From an uncultured bacterium (GTDB lineage: Bacteria > Planctomycetota > UBA1135 > GCA-002686595), in contig CALLKX010000014.1 of assembly GCA_938083085.1 (NCBI GenBank), positions 1 through 64,000 on the forward strand: DNA of 64,000 nucleotides. The letters are read 5' to 3'. The position numbers and the translations under genes are program-made. Positions within the stretch are counted from its first letter, which is position 1. Each line of letters begins with the position of its first letter. The notes beneath the pieces were generated by a model. That model worked only from the letters and a program-made list of their open reading frames with translations. It ran no database searches and was not told where the DNA came from. Below are positions 9,376-18,500 of the stretch, piece after piece.

Positions 9376-10451
9376 CGTGGGAGCCTCCGGCCGCCACCAG
9401 GAGAGGCCTGGCCGCCGCCCCCCATCGTTTCTCGTCCGCGGCCTGCGCCCTCGAGCAGGGCCGCGACCCAGGGGCTGCGGGGCGCGACCGCGAGGGCCGC
9501 CTCCAGAGCGTCCAGGGAGCGAAAGCCCCAGCGCGCACCCACGGCGACGACGCGGGCGCGGGCCGACGAAGGGAGCTCGCTCCCGGGGTCCGCGAGGGAC
9601 ACCAGGAATGGCGTCGCCTCCATCACGCAACGCATGCCCAGGTCGGCGCCCCGGTGCCCCTGCGTCCTCCCCATGGCGAGCGCGACGCCGTCCCGGGTGA
9701 AGAGCACCCTCTCCGGCGTCGAGAAACTCCCTCCGAGGACCCAGGCCGGCGCGCCCGCGCCGCCTGCCACTGGCCAGGCGTCCGCGTCGATCGTCTTCCA
9801 GCCCGAAGGCGGGGGCGGCGGCTCTGTCCACTCCCAGACGTTGCCAAGGAGGTCGAAGATCCCCGTGTCAGGGGTCTGTCCGCTCTCGAAGGCCCCCACG
9901 GGCGTCGGGCGAACCAGGCCCAGCTCCAGCGTGTTGGCGAGGCCGCGCTGCTGCCGGCCCGCCGGAAAGCGGCGCGAGCGGGGGCCTGACGCACACCACA
10001 GCCACTCCTCGAAGGTGGGCAGGCGCATCCCCCTCAGGCGCGCCGCTTCGCGGGCCTCATCGAGGTTCATCCCGACGGCAGGCGCCTGGAGGATCCAGTC
10101 GTCAGGCGGCGCGGCGCCCACCTGCCGCTCCACGAAGGACGTGAAGTTCTCCGGGCGGGGGTCCTTCTTCCCGAAGAGCTCGGTCCAGATCGACTCCGTG
10201 ACCTCGAAGCGGTCCACGACCAGGTCGACGCTCACACCGACGTCGATGTCGATCGCCGTCCGACCGTTGGGGACGAAGGCGAGGCTCTCCAGAGCCTCGA
10301 TCACCCCCTCGGCGCCAGCGTCCAGCGCACCCTCCCTCTCCCAGTCCGCGCACGCCAGAGGTACTAGCGCTCCCAGCAGGCAAAATAAGACGACGCCCCG
10401 CGGCGCTGAGCGCACGGGGCGTCGTCTCGAGGTCTCGGTGGGATCGGTCAC
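9372..10451 (-). CDS. Exported FGE/SUMF1-fold protein, probable lipoprotein
   Basis: 359 aa, GTG start. A basic n-region (RRRPVRSAPRG) and hydrophobic stretch (VVLFCLLGALVPLA) lead to a cysteine. The lipobox PLAC is poor at -3, so lipidation is likely but not certain. The body has formylglycine-generating-enzyme fold signatures: VDRFEVTESIW, MRLPTFEEWLWCASG, FDLLGNVWEWTEP, VLGGSFS and a final GMRCVME. The second catalytic cysteine of true FGE enzymes is not seen, so it may be a non-catalytic member, a common case for bacterial FGE-fold proteins. It is translationally coupled to ksgA through a TTGA overlap, an odd partner for an rRNA methylase. A terminator-like hairpin overlaps codons 9-22 (separate entry). 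Confidence 0.8.
   Translation of the reverse strand: MTDPTETSRRRPVRSAPRGVVLFCLLGALVPLACADWEREGALDAGAEGVIEALESLAFVPNGRTAIDIDVGVSVDLVVDRFEVTESIWTELFGKKDPRPENFTSFVERQVGAAPPDDWILQAPAVGMNLDEAREAARLRGMRLPTFEEWLWCASGPRSRRFPAGRQQRGLANTLELGLVRPTPVGAFESGQTPDTGIFDLLGNVWEWTEPPPPPSGWKTIDADAWPVAGGAGAPAWVLGGSFSTPERVLFTRDGVALAMGRTQGHRGADLGMRCVMEATPFLVSLADPGSELPSSARARVVAVGARWGFRSLDALEAALAVAPRSPWVAALLEGAGRGRETMGGGGQASPGGGRRLPR
10388..10427 (-). terminator. Terminator/attenuator-like hairpin inside the FGE-like gene start
   Basis: Perfect 13-bp inverted repeat (AGACGACGCCCCG at 10388-10400 pairing with 10415-10427, 14-nt loop). On the minus strand it is followed by TATTTTG, the layout of an intrinsic terminator for the OmpA-like gene that ends at 10518. 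It lies 24-63 nt inside the next gene, over the codons for the basic part of its signal peptide. Confidence 0.6.
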
Positions 10452-10517
10452 AGCGGACTGCTCGCCCAGGTCTCAGGCGGCGCCGGCTCGCCGCCGCCCC
10501 TCAGTGGACCAGGTCCC

Positions 10518-11276
10518 TCAGTTGACCGGGTCCGAAACGAAGATCTCGACGCGACGGTTCATGCGCTTCGAGTCAGCGGAGTCATTCGGGCGCACGGGCT
10601 TGTGCGATCCGAAGCCCATGACCACGACCTCACCGCCGCGGATCCGAGAGTTGTTGATCAGGTACGCCGCAACGGAGACCGCGCGCTCGGCGGAGAGCTG
10701 CAGGTTGCCGTTGGGGAAGCGCTTCAGCGTGGCCGGCTTCTTGACCGGGTCCGAGTCGGTGTGCCCGCGGACGAAGATCTCTCCGTGGGGCGTCGCGGCG
10801 ATCTCGCCGGCGATCCCCGCGAGGGCGTCGATCCCGTCGTTGCCGAGGACGGCGGACCCCGAATCGAAGAGGATCCGGTCCTGGATCATCAGCAGGTACC
10901 CGCCTTCGAGCTCGAAGCGCTCGATGTCACCCATCGGCCCCTCCATCTCGTCGATCATCCGACCGAGGTCGTCGATGCGCTTGGTGAGCGACGTGTCGGC
11001 GCTGGCGTTGATGAGGCTCGACTTGCGCTCGTTGGCGAGGCGGTCCGTCAGGCGGGCGTTGTCCGACTGGAGCTCGGCGAGGGTGCGCTGCAGGTCGTAG
11101 ACCTGACTCTCGTACTCCTTGGCGAGCTGACGGGTCTGCTGGACCTCCTGAGGCGATGCGCAGGAGGTCACGGCAACGGCCGTGAGCAAAGCGCCTGCGG
11201 CCATGGCCGCGCGGCTGGAAACGGAACGGGCCTGTACGGTGGCGCCTTGGCGCCGGGTCTTGATGGCGTGGAACAT
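10518..11276 (-). CDS. OmpA/Pal-type peptidoglycan-associated lipoprotein
   Basis: 252 aa. The N-terminal signal has a good lipobox (AVTSC), giving a mature outer-membrane or periplasmic lipoprotein. Residues of roughly 45-110 form a coiled coil (EYESQVYDLQRTLAELQS and following). The C-terminal 130 residues are an OmpA/MotB peptidoglycan-binding domain: ILFDSGSAVLG, FVRGHTDSDPV, LSAERAVSVAAYL, VVVMGFGSHKPV, and the closing NRRVEIFV. The family ties the outer membrane to peptidoglycan by binding diaminopimelate. The ATG at 11276 leaves about 20 residues before the hydrophobic core; an internal ATG at MAAGALL is an alternative. It stands alone, 66 bp before the FGE-like gene, with a terminator-like hairpin between the two coding bodies. 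Confidence 0.9.
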   Translation of the reverse strand: MFHAIKTRRQGATVQARSVSSRAAMAAGALLTAVAVTSCASPQEVQQTRQLAKEYESQVYDLQRTLAELQSDNARLTDRLANERKSSLINASADTSLTKRIDDLGRMIDEMEGPMGDIERFELEGGYLLMIQDRILFDSGSAVLGNDGIDALAGIAGEIAATPHGEIFVRGHTDSDPVKKPATLKRFPNGNLQLSAERAVSVAAYLINNSRIRGGEVVVMGFGSHKPVRPNDSADSKRMNRRVEIFVSDPVN

Positions 11277-11547
11277 GTGTGCGTGATCTGACTGTTCAGC
11301 GGAGGCCGCGCCTCGCTGGCGTATTGCGACCAGGCTGGACGCCCGAACCCATGGCCGCCGCGACCCACTTGGCGCAGCGAGCGGCTCCGGACGACCCCCT
11401 CACCCATCAACGTAGCGATCGCGGAGGGCGGATCGAAGCGCAGCCCGGCGGTTCTTCGCCGGGATTCGCCGGTCCCGGCCTCCCCTGAGCGCCTCCCGGC
11501 TCCTGCTCGTCCGGGGTCCGCTCGGGCCACGCTTGGCCATTGCCTTG

Positions 11548-11591
11548 CCTCTGCCTCGCCTCTGCCTCGCCGATGCTTGGCCGATGCTTGG
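11548..11591. repeat. Two pairs of 11-bp tandem repeats
   Basis: CCTCTGCCTCG occurs twice in a row and is followed at once by CCGATGCTTGG twice, so four consecutive 11-bp units of two sequences. They are non-coding. Confidence 0.85.
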
Positions 11592-11652
11592 CCCCCACGA
11601 GCCCCGCCTGGCCCCGGGTCAGGGCCCCCTGCGGCTCCTCCGAGGCCACCCC

Positions 11653-11696
11653 GGGGCCACTACGGGGCCACTACGGGGCCACTACGGGGCCACTAC
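11653..11696. repeat. Four perfect 11-bp tandem repeats GGGGCCACTAC
   Basis: Four identical 11-bp units followed by a partial fifth (GGGGC), 60 bp from the first 11-bp set and in the same intergenic stretch. Confidence 0.95.
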
Positions 11697-11866
11697 GGGG
11701 CGAAATCGCAGGATGGCTGGCGGGGGGGGAACTGGAGCTCACTGGCGCGCCATCGGCGGCCCCGAGGCGCGCGACCGCTGCCCCCGCGGAGCCAGCAGGC
11801 GGGCCGCACGTTCACCGCCGCCCCCCCCCAGGCCTTGGGCGCACGGCCCCCAGGACACGAGGACCC

Positions 11867-13204
11867 TCAGGCCGCGGAGCCGGGAGGGTCGGGGTCCACG
11901 TGGCTATCCTCCTCGGCGAACTCCTCGAGGGCGGGCATCACCAGCGCGCGGAAGAGGATGATCAGGGTCGCCGCGAGGGGCACCGCGATCAGGAACCCGA
12001 ACAGGCCCAGGGCGGAGCCCCCGACGAACACGGCCAGCAGGATCACCACCGGGTGGAGCCCCAGGGAGTCCCCGAGGATCTTCGGGATCAGAACGTAGCC
12101 CTCGAAGGCCTCCGCGAACACGTAGACCGGGGCGATCCAGAGCGCCGCCTCGAGAGGCTCCATGCGCTGGAGGCCGACGAAGAAGGCGAGCAGGAAGCTC
12201 AGGAATGGACCCGCGAAAGGAATGAGCGCCATGAAGCCGCTCAGCATCCCCAGCAGGAACGGGTGTGGGACGCCGGCGACCATGAGGCCGACCGTGATCA
12301 CGGCGCCCTTGATGAAGCAGATGAGCAGCCGCCCGCGGAAGAAGTTCGCGAGCACCGCGCCGATCTCCATGGCCACCCCCGAGATGCGCTCCCGCTCCCG
12401 CTTGGGGAGATGGTCATGCACGAAGCCGTGAATGCGCTCGAGCTCGAAGAGCAGGAAGTAGGTGTAGACCGGCAGCAGGGTCAAGAAGGCGAAGATGCTC
12501 AGAGCGCCACCGAAGAGGTGGGAGAGCACCGCCACCAGCCACACCACCAGAGCGGTGGAGCCGCCGTCCCCCACCCTCGCGCTGACCTCGGCGGACCACG
12601 AGCGGAGCAGCTTGCGGAGCGTCGGCCCCTCGCTCAGCGACTCGCCGCCGGGTGGACGGTGCGGCGCCTCACCTCCGGACGCACCACCGGTCGACTCGTC
12701 GGGTGCTACCCCGCGCTCCTCCCCATCGGGCCCTCTGACGAGCCCCCCCTGCTGCTGATCGGGCGTGAGGGCAAGGCCGCCGCGTGACCCCGCCTCCACC
12801 GCGACTTCACCGTCAGCCTCCTCCTCGCCGAACACGTCGTGCATCCAGTCCGCCGCTCCCTCGAGGACCGCGTCGATGCGAGCCTCAGCCACGGCGAATG
12901 GATCGTGGCCAGACCGGGAGGCCGCCATCAGCCGCTCCGTGGCCTGCTGGGCCTGGAAGGCCACGCCGAGCACGGTGACCGTCATCACCGCCGCGAAGGC
13001 CGAGAAGATCACGTTGACCGCCGCCCGGCGGCCGAGCCCGCGGTTCTCGAGTCCCTTCACGCTCGGCCGAAGGATGTAGGCGAACAGGTACCCGAGGATC
13101 AGCGGGTTGAGGACGCTGCGTACGCTCCAACCGCCCCAGAGCAACAGGACCGCGACCGCGCCGAGGGCGATGTTGCGCTTCGTCTTGTCGAGGCGCTCAA
13201 GCAT
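11867..13204 (-). CDS. AI-2E family (PerM-like) membrane transporter
   Basis: 445 aa, polytopic. The N-terminal pair of membrane helices (NIALGAVAVLLLWGGW, VLNPLILGYLFAYILRP) and the C-terminal block (RGRLLICFIKGAVITVGL, GMLSGFMALIPFAGPFLSFL, PKILGDSLGLHPVVILLAVF, LFGFLIAVPLAATL) are characteristic of the AI-2E transporter superfamily, which exports small molecules or ions. Unusual is a low-complexity hydrophilic segment of about 100 residues between the second and third membrane blocks, rich in Gly, Glu, Asp and Pro, which makes the protein longer than the typical 350-370 aa. Its ATG overlaps the stop of the upstream gene (TGATG), so it is the last gene of the tmk-holB operon. The substrate is unknown. 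Confidence 0.88.
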   Translation of the reverse strand: MLERLDKTKRNIALGAVAVLLLWGGWSVRSVLNPLILGYLFAYILRPSVKGLENRGLGRRAAVNVIFSAFAAVMTVTVLGVAFQAQQATERLMAASRSGHDPFAVAEARIDAVLEGAADWMHDVFGEEEADGEVAVEAGSRGGLALTPDQQQGGLVRGPDGEERGVAPDESTGGASGGEAPHRPPGGESLSEGPTLRKLLRSWSAEVSARVGDGGSTALVVWLVAVLSHLFGGALSIFAFLTLLPVYTYFLLFELERIHGFVHDHLPKRERERISGVAMEIGAVLANFFRGRLLICFIKGAVITVGLMVAGVPHPFLLGMLSGFMALIPFAGPFLSFLLAFFVGLQRMEPLEAALWIAPVYVFAEAFEGYVLIPKILGDSLGLHPVVILLAVFVGGSALGLFGFLIAVPLAATLIILFRALVMPALEEFAEEDSHVDPDPPGSAA

Positions 13205-13629
13205 CAGCTCGCCCCGGGGCTGTCGAGCGGCCCGCGCGGCTGCGCGCCAAGCTCGACGGGGAGCGCCGGGCGGTAGGACTGGACGAAGACCTCTTCGAAG
13301 TCATACCCGTCCCGGAAGTCCTCGATGGAGTCCGACTCCTGACGACGGAGCAGCTCGCTGTCCACGAGGTTGAAGACGATCCGGCCCCAGTCGGTGGTGC
13401 TGTGCACGCCCCAGGTGCGCCAGACCTGGGCAGCGAGCGGCCCGAAGAGCCGGGACGCGTGGACCCTCATCCCGTCCAGCAGCTGCTGCCCGGAGACGTG
13501 CTTGTCGTCCTCCTTCGCCTGGTCCTTCCCGGCGAACCGCACCGTCTTATCGAGGGCGTCGAAGAGGAACTTGTAGGCCTCGAGGCGATATCGAGGGTCT
13601 TTCTTCCAGCACTCGCGTAAGGGGTCCAT
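13204..13629 (-). CDS. Minf_1886-family protein of unknown function
   Basis: 141 aa from the ATG at 13629 (MDPLRECWKKDPRYRLEAYK). The open frame extends upstream, but only over holB. The pattern of an N-terminal helix, YKFLFDALD, a variable linker, HVSGQQLLDGMRVHA, FGPLAAQVWRTWGVHSTTDW and IVFNLVD is that of the Minf_1886 family, a small soluble protein conserved in Planctomycetota and Verrucomicrobiota. The function is not known to me. It is tightly packed: 8 nt after holB, and its stop overlaps the start of the AI-2E permease gene. That position argues that it is co-translated with replication functions, though it does not show a shared process. Confidence 0.8.
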   Translation of the reverse strand: MDPLRECWKKDPRYRLEAYKFLFDALDKTVRFAGKDQAKEDDKHVSGQQLLDGMRVHASRLFGPLAAQVWRTWGVHSTTDWGRIVFNLVDSELLRRQESDSIEDFRDGYDFEEVFVQSYRPALPVELGAQPRGPLDSPGAS

Positions 13630-13637
13630 AGCGTTCT

Positions 13638-14705
13638 TCAGCGCGGCAGGGAGGCGAGGGCTCGGTCGACGAGCGCCTCCGGAGAGAGATTGAGCCGCAG
13701 GTCCTCGCGGGCCTGAAGCCACGCGCGGCCCATTCTGCGCCGGGCCGGCGTAGAAGCAAAGGCAGCAGTCGCCGCAAGCGACTCGGCGACCGGGCCATGA
13801 CGCAGGGGCGCGGGGTCGCCGCCGGCCAGGCACCGCTCGGCGTCCGCCAGGATCCCAAGGCCGAGGTCCAGGATCGTCTCCGCGCGCACCCTGCGGCGGA
13901 CGAAGGCGGTCTTCCCCTGGTAGTCGCCGTCCACCTCCCAGAGCTCCGCGGCGACATCGTGGGTCGCCCGGCCCCCCGTCAAGGCTGCGCCGAGCAACTG
14001 CGCCAGCTCCGGAGCTCGACGGGCCCCCAGCTCGAGGGCCACCCCCGGGGCGCCACCGGAGAGGCGGACCAGCTCGGCGACCTCCTCGACCTGCGCGGTG
14101 TCCGCGCGGTCGAATCCACCCGCCTCGTAGAGCACCGCCTCACAGGTCTCCCGGTCCAACCCGTCGAGGCGGACCTCCACGACGCGGCTCCGCACGGTCT
14201 CGAGCAGCGCGTCAGGGGTCGCGGTCTCCAGCACGAAGTGCACCCCGTCGCGCGGCTCCTCGAGCATCTTCAGGAGCGCGTTCTGCGCCACCTCGTTGAG
14301 GCGATGGGCCTCGCGGATCACCACGAACTTGCCCCGCCCCTCCGCCGCGCGGAGGCCGAGAAAGTCCTCGATGCTCGTCCCCTGATACGCGGTCGAGGGC
14401 CGGTCCTCGCGGTGCGCGACGAAGAAGACCGTCAGCTCGTCCTGGTCATGGGCCCGCGCGTCCACGGGGAACAGGTCCGCGTGGGAGGCCGCTCGCACTC
14501 GCTTGCAGGAGCCACAGACCCTGCACGGCGCGTCGCCCCCCTCCTCGCAGAGCAGCGCGGCGGCGAGCCACAGCGCGGCGCGGAACTTGCCGACGCCGTC
14601 GGGGCCGCTGAAGAGCAGTGCGTGCGGCAGGCGGCCCTCACGCGCGCTGCGCACGAGCCCTGCCACCGCGCCCTGGTGCCCACGGGGTCGGACGAGCTCA
14701 GACAT
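13638..14705 (-). CDS. holB: DNA polymerase III subunit delta' (HolB)
   Basis: 355 aa. Clamp-loader subunit of the replicative polymerase. The AAA+ N-terminus has HALLFSGPDGVGKFRAAL (P-loop with Phe instead of Thr/Ser, usual for delta', which does not hydrolyse ATP). A zinc-binding module with CRVCGSCKRV and an upstream Cys follows, then FVVIREAHRLNEVAQNALLK and LEEPRDGVHFVLETATPDALLETVRSR, which carry the delta' sensor segments. The C-terminal collar domain is less conserved. The start overlaps the end of tmk by 8 nt, and the tmk-holB pair is a classic bacterial arrangement. Confidence 0.93.
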   Translation of the reverse strand: MSELVRPRGHQGAVAGLVRSAREGRLPHALLFSGPDGVGKFRAALWLAAALLCEEGGDAPCRVCGSCKRVRAASHADLFPVDARAHDQDELTVFFVAHREDRPSTAYQGTSIEDFLGLRAAEGRGKFVVIREAHRLNEVAQNALLKMLEEPRDGVHFVLETATPDALLETVRSRVVEVRLDGLDRETCEAVLYEAGGFDRADTAQVEEVAELVRLSGGAPGVALELGARRAPELAQLLGAALTGGRATHDVAAELWEVDGDYQGKTAFVRRRVRAETILDLGLGILADAERCLAGGDPAPLRHGPVAESLAATAAFASTPARRRMGRAWLQAREDLRLNLSPEALVDRALASLPR

Positions 14706-15492
14706 CCGCGCGTCCTCCCGCGCGTGCGAGGACGGCGTCCAGGACGCGCGCGGCCACCTCGTCTTCGCCCCCGGTCCCGTCGACCACGACCGCGCTGGGC
14801 ACCCGGCTGGCGTAGTCCCGCATGGCCGCGGCCACGCCCTCCTGGAAGCTCACCCCGCGCGCCTCGAAGCGATCGCGCGGGCCGCCGTCACGGGCCGAGG
14901 CCCGCTCGAAGGCCACCGTGGGCGGGAGCTCGAGGATCACCTCCACGTCCGGGACTGGCGCCCCGGACCAGGTGCGGAGGAGCGCCAGCAGGTCGTCATC
15001 GCTAAAAGGAGAGGCGGCCTCTCCCCCTTCCAGCTGGGAGCTCCCCTGGTAGGCATAGGTGGAGGCGTGGAAGCGCTCGATGACCACGTCACGCCCTGCG
15101 GCCATGGCGGGCGCGACGAGCTGCTCGAGGGTCTCCCGACGCGCCGCAGCGAAGAGCATGGCGAGGGTCCCCCGGCCCAGCTCGAGATCAGGCGCGAGGA
15201 CAAGCTCGCGGATGCGCTCCCCCGCCGAGGTGCTCCCCGGCTCGCGGAGGTGGAGGGACCCCTCTGCACCGGACGGGCGGCGCGCCGCCAGCGATGCGGC
15301 GAGGCGCGCGGCCTGGGTGGTCTTGCCGCAGCCATCGACCCCGTCAAGGACCACGAACAGAGGCCCGGGTACGCCGCGCTGCTTGGCCCCAACAGGCGGG
15401 CATTCAGCGGACTGGCCTTCCGCCGAGCGAACGTCGGGGGACGGCGAGCCTGGAGGTTGCTGATCGGGGGACTCTGCGGCGGGGGCGGCCAT
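14698..15492 (-). CDS. tmk: Thymidylate kinase (dTMP kinase)
   Basis: Phosphorylates dTMP to dTDP. 264 aa, with the P-loop LDGVDGCGKTTQAARLA, the DRX-type segment HLREPGSTSAGERIRELVL, a dimer/lid region LAMLFAAARRETL, and VVIERFHASTYAYQG, which takes the place of the usual DRY..SS.AYQ motif. From the ATG at 15492 about 40 low-complexity residues precede the kinase domain, so the true start may be further in; no better ATG is present. It lies 48 bp after the TPR/peptidase-like gene and overlaps holB by 8 nt. Confidence 0.93.
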   Translation of the reverse strand: MAAPAAESPDQQPPGSPSPDVRSAEGQSAECPPVGAKQRGVPGPLFVVLDGVDGCGKTTQAARLAASLAARRPSGAEGSLHLREPGSTSAGERIRELVLAPDLELGRGTLAMLFAAARRETLEQLVAPAMAAGRDVVIERFHASTYAYQGSSQLEGGEAASPFSDDDLLALLRTWSGAPVPDVEVILELPPTVAFERASARDGGPRDRFEARGVSFQEGVAAAMRDYASRVPSAVVVDGTGGEDEVAARVLDAVLARAGGRADV

Positions 15493-15540
15493 GGGCAGAT
15501 CCTAGCCCCTGGAAGCGGCGGGGTCCCGGACAGGTCGGCT

Positions 15541-18500
15541 TCAGCCGTCGGACCGCAGCTCCTCTGCCCTCGCCAGGGCCTCTGCGGCCTGCTCTTCGTC
15601 GCCGGCAGCCTCGGCGCAGCGGACGACCGCGTCCAGGATCTCCAGCTGCTCGTCGGTGGTCAGGGGGACCGGCTCAAGGAGCTCCTCGGGCATCTGGCCG
15701 AGCAGCCCCGCGGGAATGTTCGAGGGATCCACTCCGGGCGGGAGGTTCCCCGGCGGACCGACGTAGGTCAGGTGGTCCGGATCGAAGGTCGCGGGGACCG
15801 CGAGGGTCACGCCGTACTCACGCGCCGCCTCGTCCATGCGCCCGAGCCGCTCCAGGGCCTGCGCCCAGGCGAGGTGCAGGTCGCGGCGGAACATGTCCAC
15901 CTCGTTGGCCTCCTCGAAGAGCTGCACGGCGGCCTCGTCCCGCTCGTTCTCGAGGTGCCACCCGGCGACCTCCATGCGGACGTCGTAGTCGCCAGCGTTC
16001 CAGCGCACCCACTCCTCCATGAGTTCCATGGCGCCGTCGGGGTCGCCGTTCACCCGGAGCAGCTCCGCCAGCATCTTCTCCCCGGAGCCTGAGCCTTCGC
16101 CGAAGCCAGGGAAGGCCTTGATGGCGAGCCGCAAGCTCGTCTCTGCCGCGTCCGCGTCCCGGGGACCGCCGACGCCCCCGAGCTGGAGTTGGGAGAGGGC
16201 GAGGAGCGAGCCGTACTCCCGCCCACCCGCCTCGACGGCGCGCTCCCAGACCCGGCGCGCCCGGGCCATGCCGCCCTGGGTGACGGCCATCTGCCCGCGC
16301 AGGAAGAGGACCCGAGGCCCGTCCACGCCGGCCGCCTCCAGCACATCGAGCGCGCGCTCGGCGTCGATGGTCCGCCCCTGCTGGAGCGACCCCCAGGCCA
16401 CAGTGGTCCAGTCCTCTGCCCACCGAGCGCGCTCTGCGTCGCCCTCGGGCGGGACCGTCGCCATCCGGAGCTGAAGCCGACGCAGGGTCCGGCCCGCCCA
16501 GCGCGGCTCGATCTGGAGTCCCTCCAGCTTCCCGTTCACGAAGCGCTGAAAGGACGCGTCCACTTCCTCGGGGGTGACGTCGAAGACCGAGCGGAACGCC
16601 TGGTCGAGATCCGCGCCAAGGTCAAACGCGCGCAGCAGCGCGACCATGGGCGGGAAGCCGTACTCGTCGATGAGCATCTCGCACAGCAGTCCTCCCTGGT
16701 AGTAGCCAAACAGGATGCGGGGCCCGCGGAACGCGCGGTTGAGCTCTCGCAGAGGGATCAGATCCCCGTTCGCATCCGCGTCGAGCAGGTCCCGTCGCAT
16801 GTTGCGGGACCAGGTGGGGTTCTTCTTGATCTCCTCCCACGTGGCGAGCCCCTCGGTGATCCATCGCGGGCATCGGTTGTTGGAGAGCCCGAGGTGCACG
16901 ACGTGACTGAACTCGTGGAAGCCCGTTCGCGCCCAGGAGAAGCTCCCCCGCAGGCGCGAGAGAGGTGAGACCGCCGTCACCACAGGACCAAAGCAGACGC
17001 CGAGGGCAGGGAAGCCCTCGAAGCCCACCGAGCGCACGGAGAAGTCCCGGTGGCGACGGAAGACGGAGATGGTCGTCGCCCCGGGGGTGAAGCCGTAGCG
17101 CTGGCTCAGCTCTTCCCTCGCTTGCTGGTAGTAGGGCACCAGATAGGTCCGCAGCACCTCCGCGGCGTCCGGCCGCCAGGAGAAGCTCAGGGAGCCGTAG
17201 GACTCGGTGACGTACGCCCGCTCCATGCGCTCCAGCACGAGGGTCAGGTTTCGACGGTACGCGTCACGGCGTCCCCGGGCGGCCTCCTGGGCTCGCGTGA
17301 GGGCCTCCAGCCCGCCCTTCTCATCACCGGAGTTCGCGAGGCACTCCCCCAGCAGAGTCCACGCCTCATAGTCCTCGGGGTCGCGCTCCACCGCCGCACG
17401 GAGAAAGTCCACCGCCTCGGCGAAGCGATAGAGTTCGCTCAGGTGCCCGCCAATCTCGCGCTCCGGACGGCCGTCCAGGGGGGCGTTCCTCAGGAGCTCC
17501 TCCAGGATCTCGGCGGTCCGCTCGCGGTCGTGCTCGACCCACGCCAACGCCGCTTGCAGCGTCCGCACGTCCCGGCGCCCCGGGGCAACCTCCTCCAGCC
17601 GTGCGAGGGACGCCCGGACCTGAACGAGCTTGCCGTCCTCAAGATCGGAGGCCGCCCGTGCGACGAGCCCGTCGATGGAGCCCGGGACCGCCGTCAAGAG
17701 CTCCCCGAGGATCGACTCCGGCGACTTGCTCATGCGCCTGCGGTTGAAGCGGTGCAGCGCAAACTGCCCGAGCAGCGCCCGCTCGTGCGTCGGGTGGATC
17801 TCGAGGGCGTCGCGGTACAGTCGGCCTGCCGAGCGCTTCCCCGGCGCCTCGACCTCGCGCTCGCTCTCGAAGTAAAGGTCCGCGAGCTCGACGAGGACGT
17901 CGGGCTCCTCACCAGGGCCCATGCGCGAGGCGCGGTCCGCCGCCACCAGGGTGCGAGACGCGGCCTCGAGCATCCCCGAGCGGCGCTGGCACCTCGCGCG
18001 GGCCAGGAGCCCACGCCAGTCCGAGGAACCCGGATCCGTGGCCGCCCCCGTGCGCGCCATGCGCTCGGCGCCCGCCCGGTCCCCGAGCCCGTCTCGCACG
18101 GAGGCCAACAGCCAGGCGTCCTGCGCTCGCTCACCGGGCACGAGGAAGGACGCGTCACCGGCGAGCTCCTCGAGGGTCGAGAGGACCTCGCCAGCCCGGC
18201 CCGTGCGCAGCAGCACCTCCGCCACAACGTGGGCCGCCGCGGCGCGCTCCTCGTCGGTCTCGGCCAGCTCCAGCGCCTCGGCGGCGGTCCGCTCGGCGCG
18301 GGCGAGCTCCCCGCGGTCCAGGCGAATGTGCGCGCGCACCGCGAGCGTCAGCGGATCCTCCTCGTCCTCGTCGAGCAGCTCATCGGTGATCTTGAGGGCC
18401 TCTGTCATCCGCCCGCGCCGGCGGAGCAGGTCAGCCTCGGCCCGTTCAGCGGCGATCAAGGCCTCGATGTCCTCGTCCTCCTCCTGGAGCACAGCCGCTG

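Larger units (their letters stand above)
11277..11866. other. 590-bp non-coding stretch with 11-bp repeats
   Basis: Upstream of the OmpA-like gene and downstream of the AI-2E permease gene, both on the minus strand. No supported gene or RNA. It holds two sets of 11-bp tandem repeats (separate entries). The promoter of the OmpA-like gene must lie here, but I could not fix a convincing -35/-10 pair. Confidence 0.6.

Noticed and set aside
9372..10451. Active formylglycine-generating enzyme for the sulfatase-like proteins in the window
   Set aside because: The second catalytic cysteine is not visible, and both sulfatase-like proteins here lack the Cys/Ser that such an enzyme modifies.
9160..11100. 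646-aa plus-strand frame across ksgA, the FGE-like gene and the OmpA-like gene
   Set aside because: It is antisense to three supported genes; Arg/Ser/Pro-rich composition and no motif.
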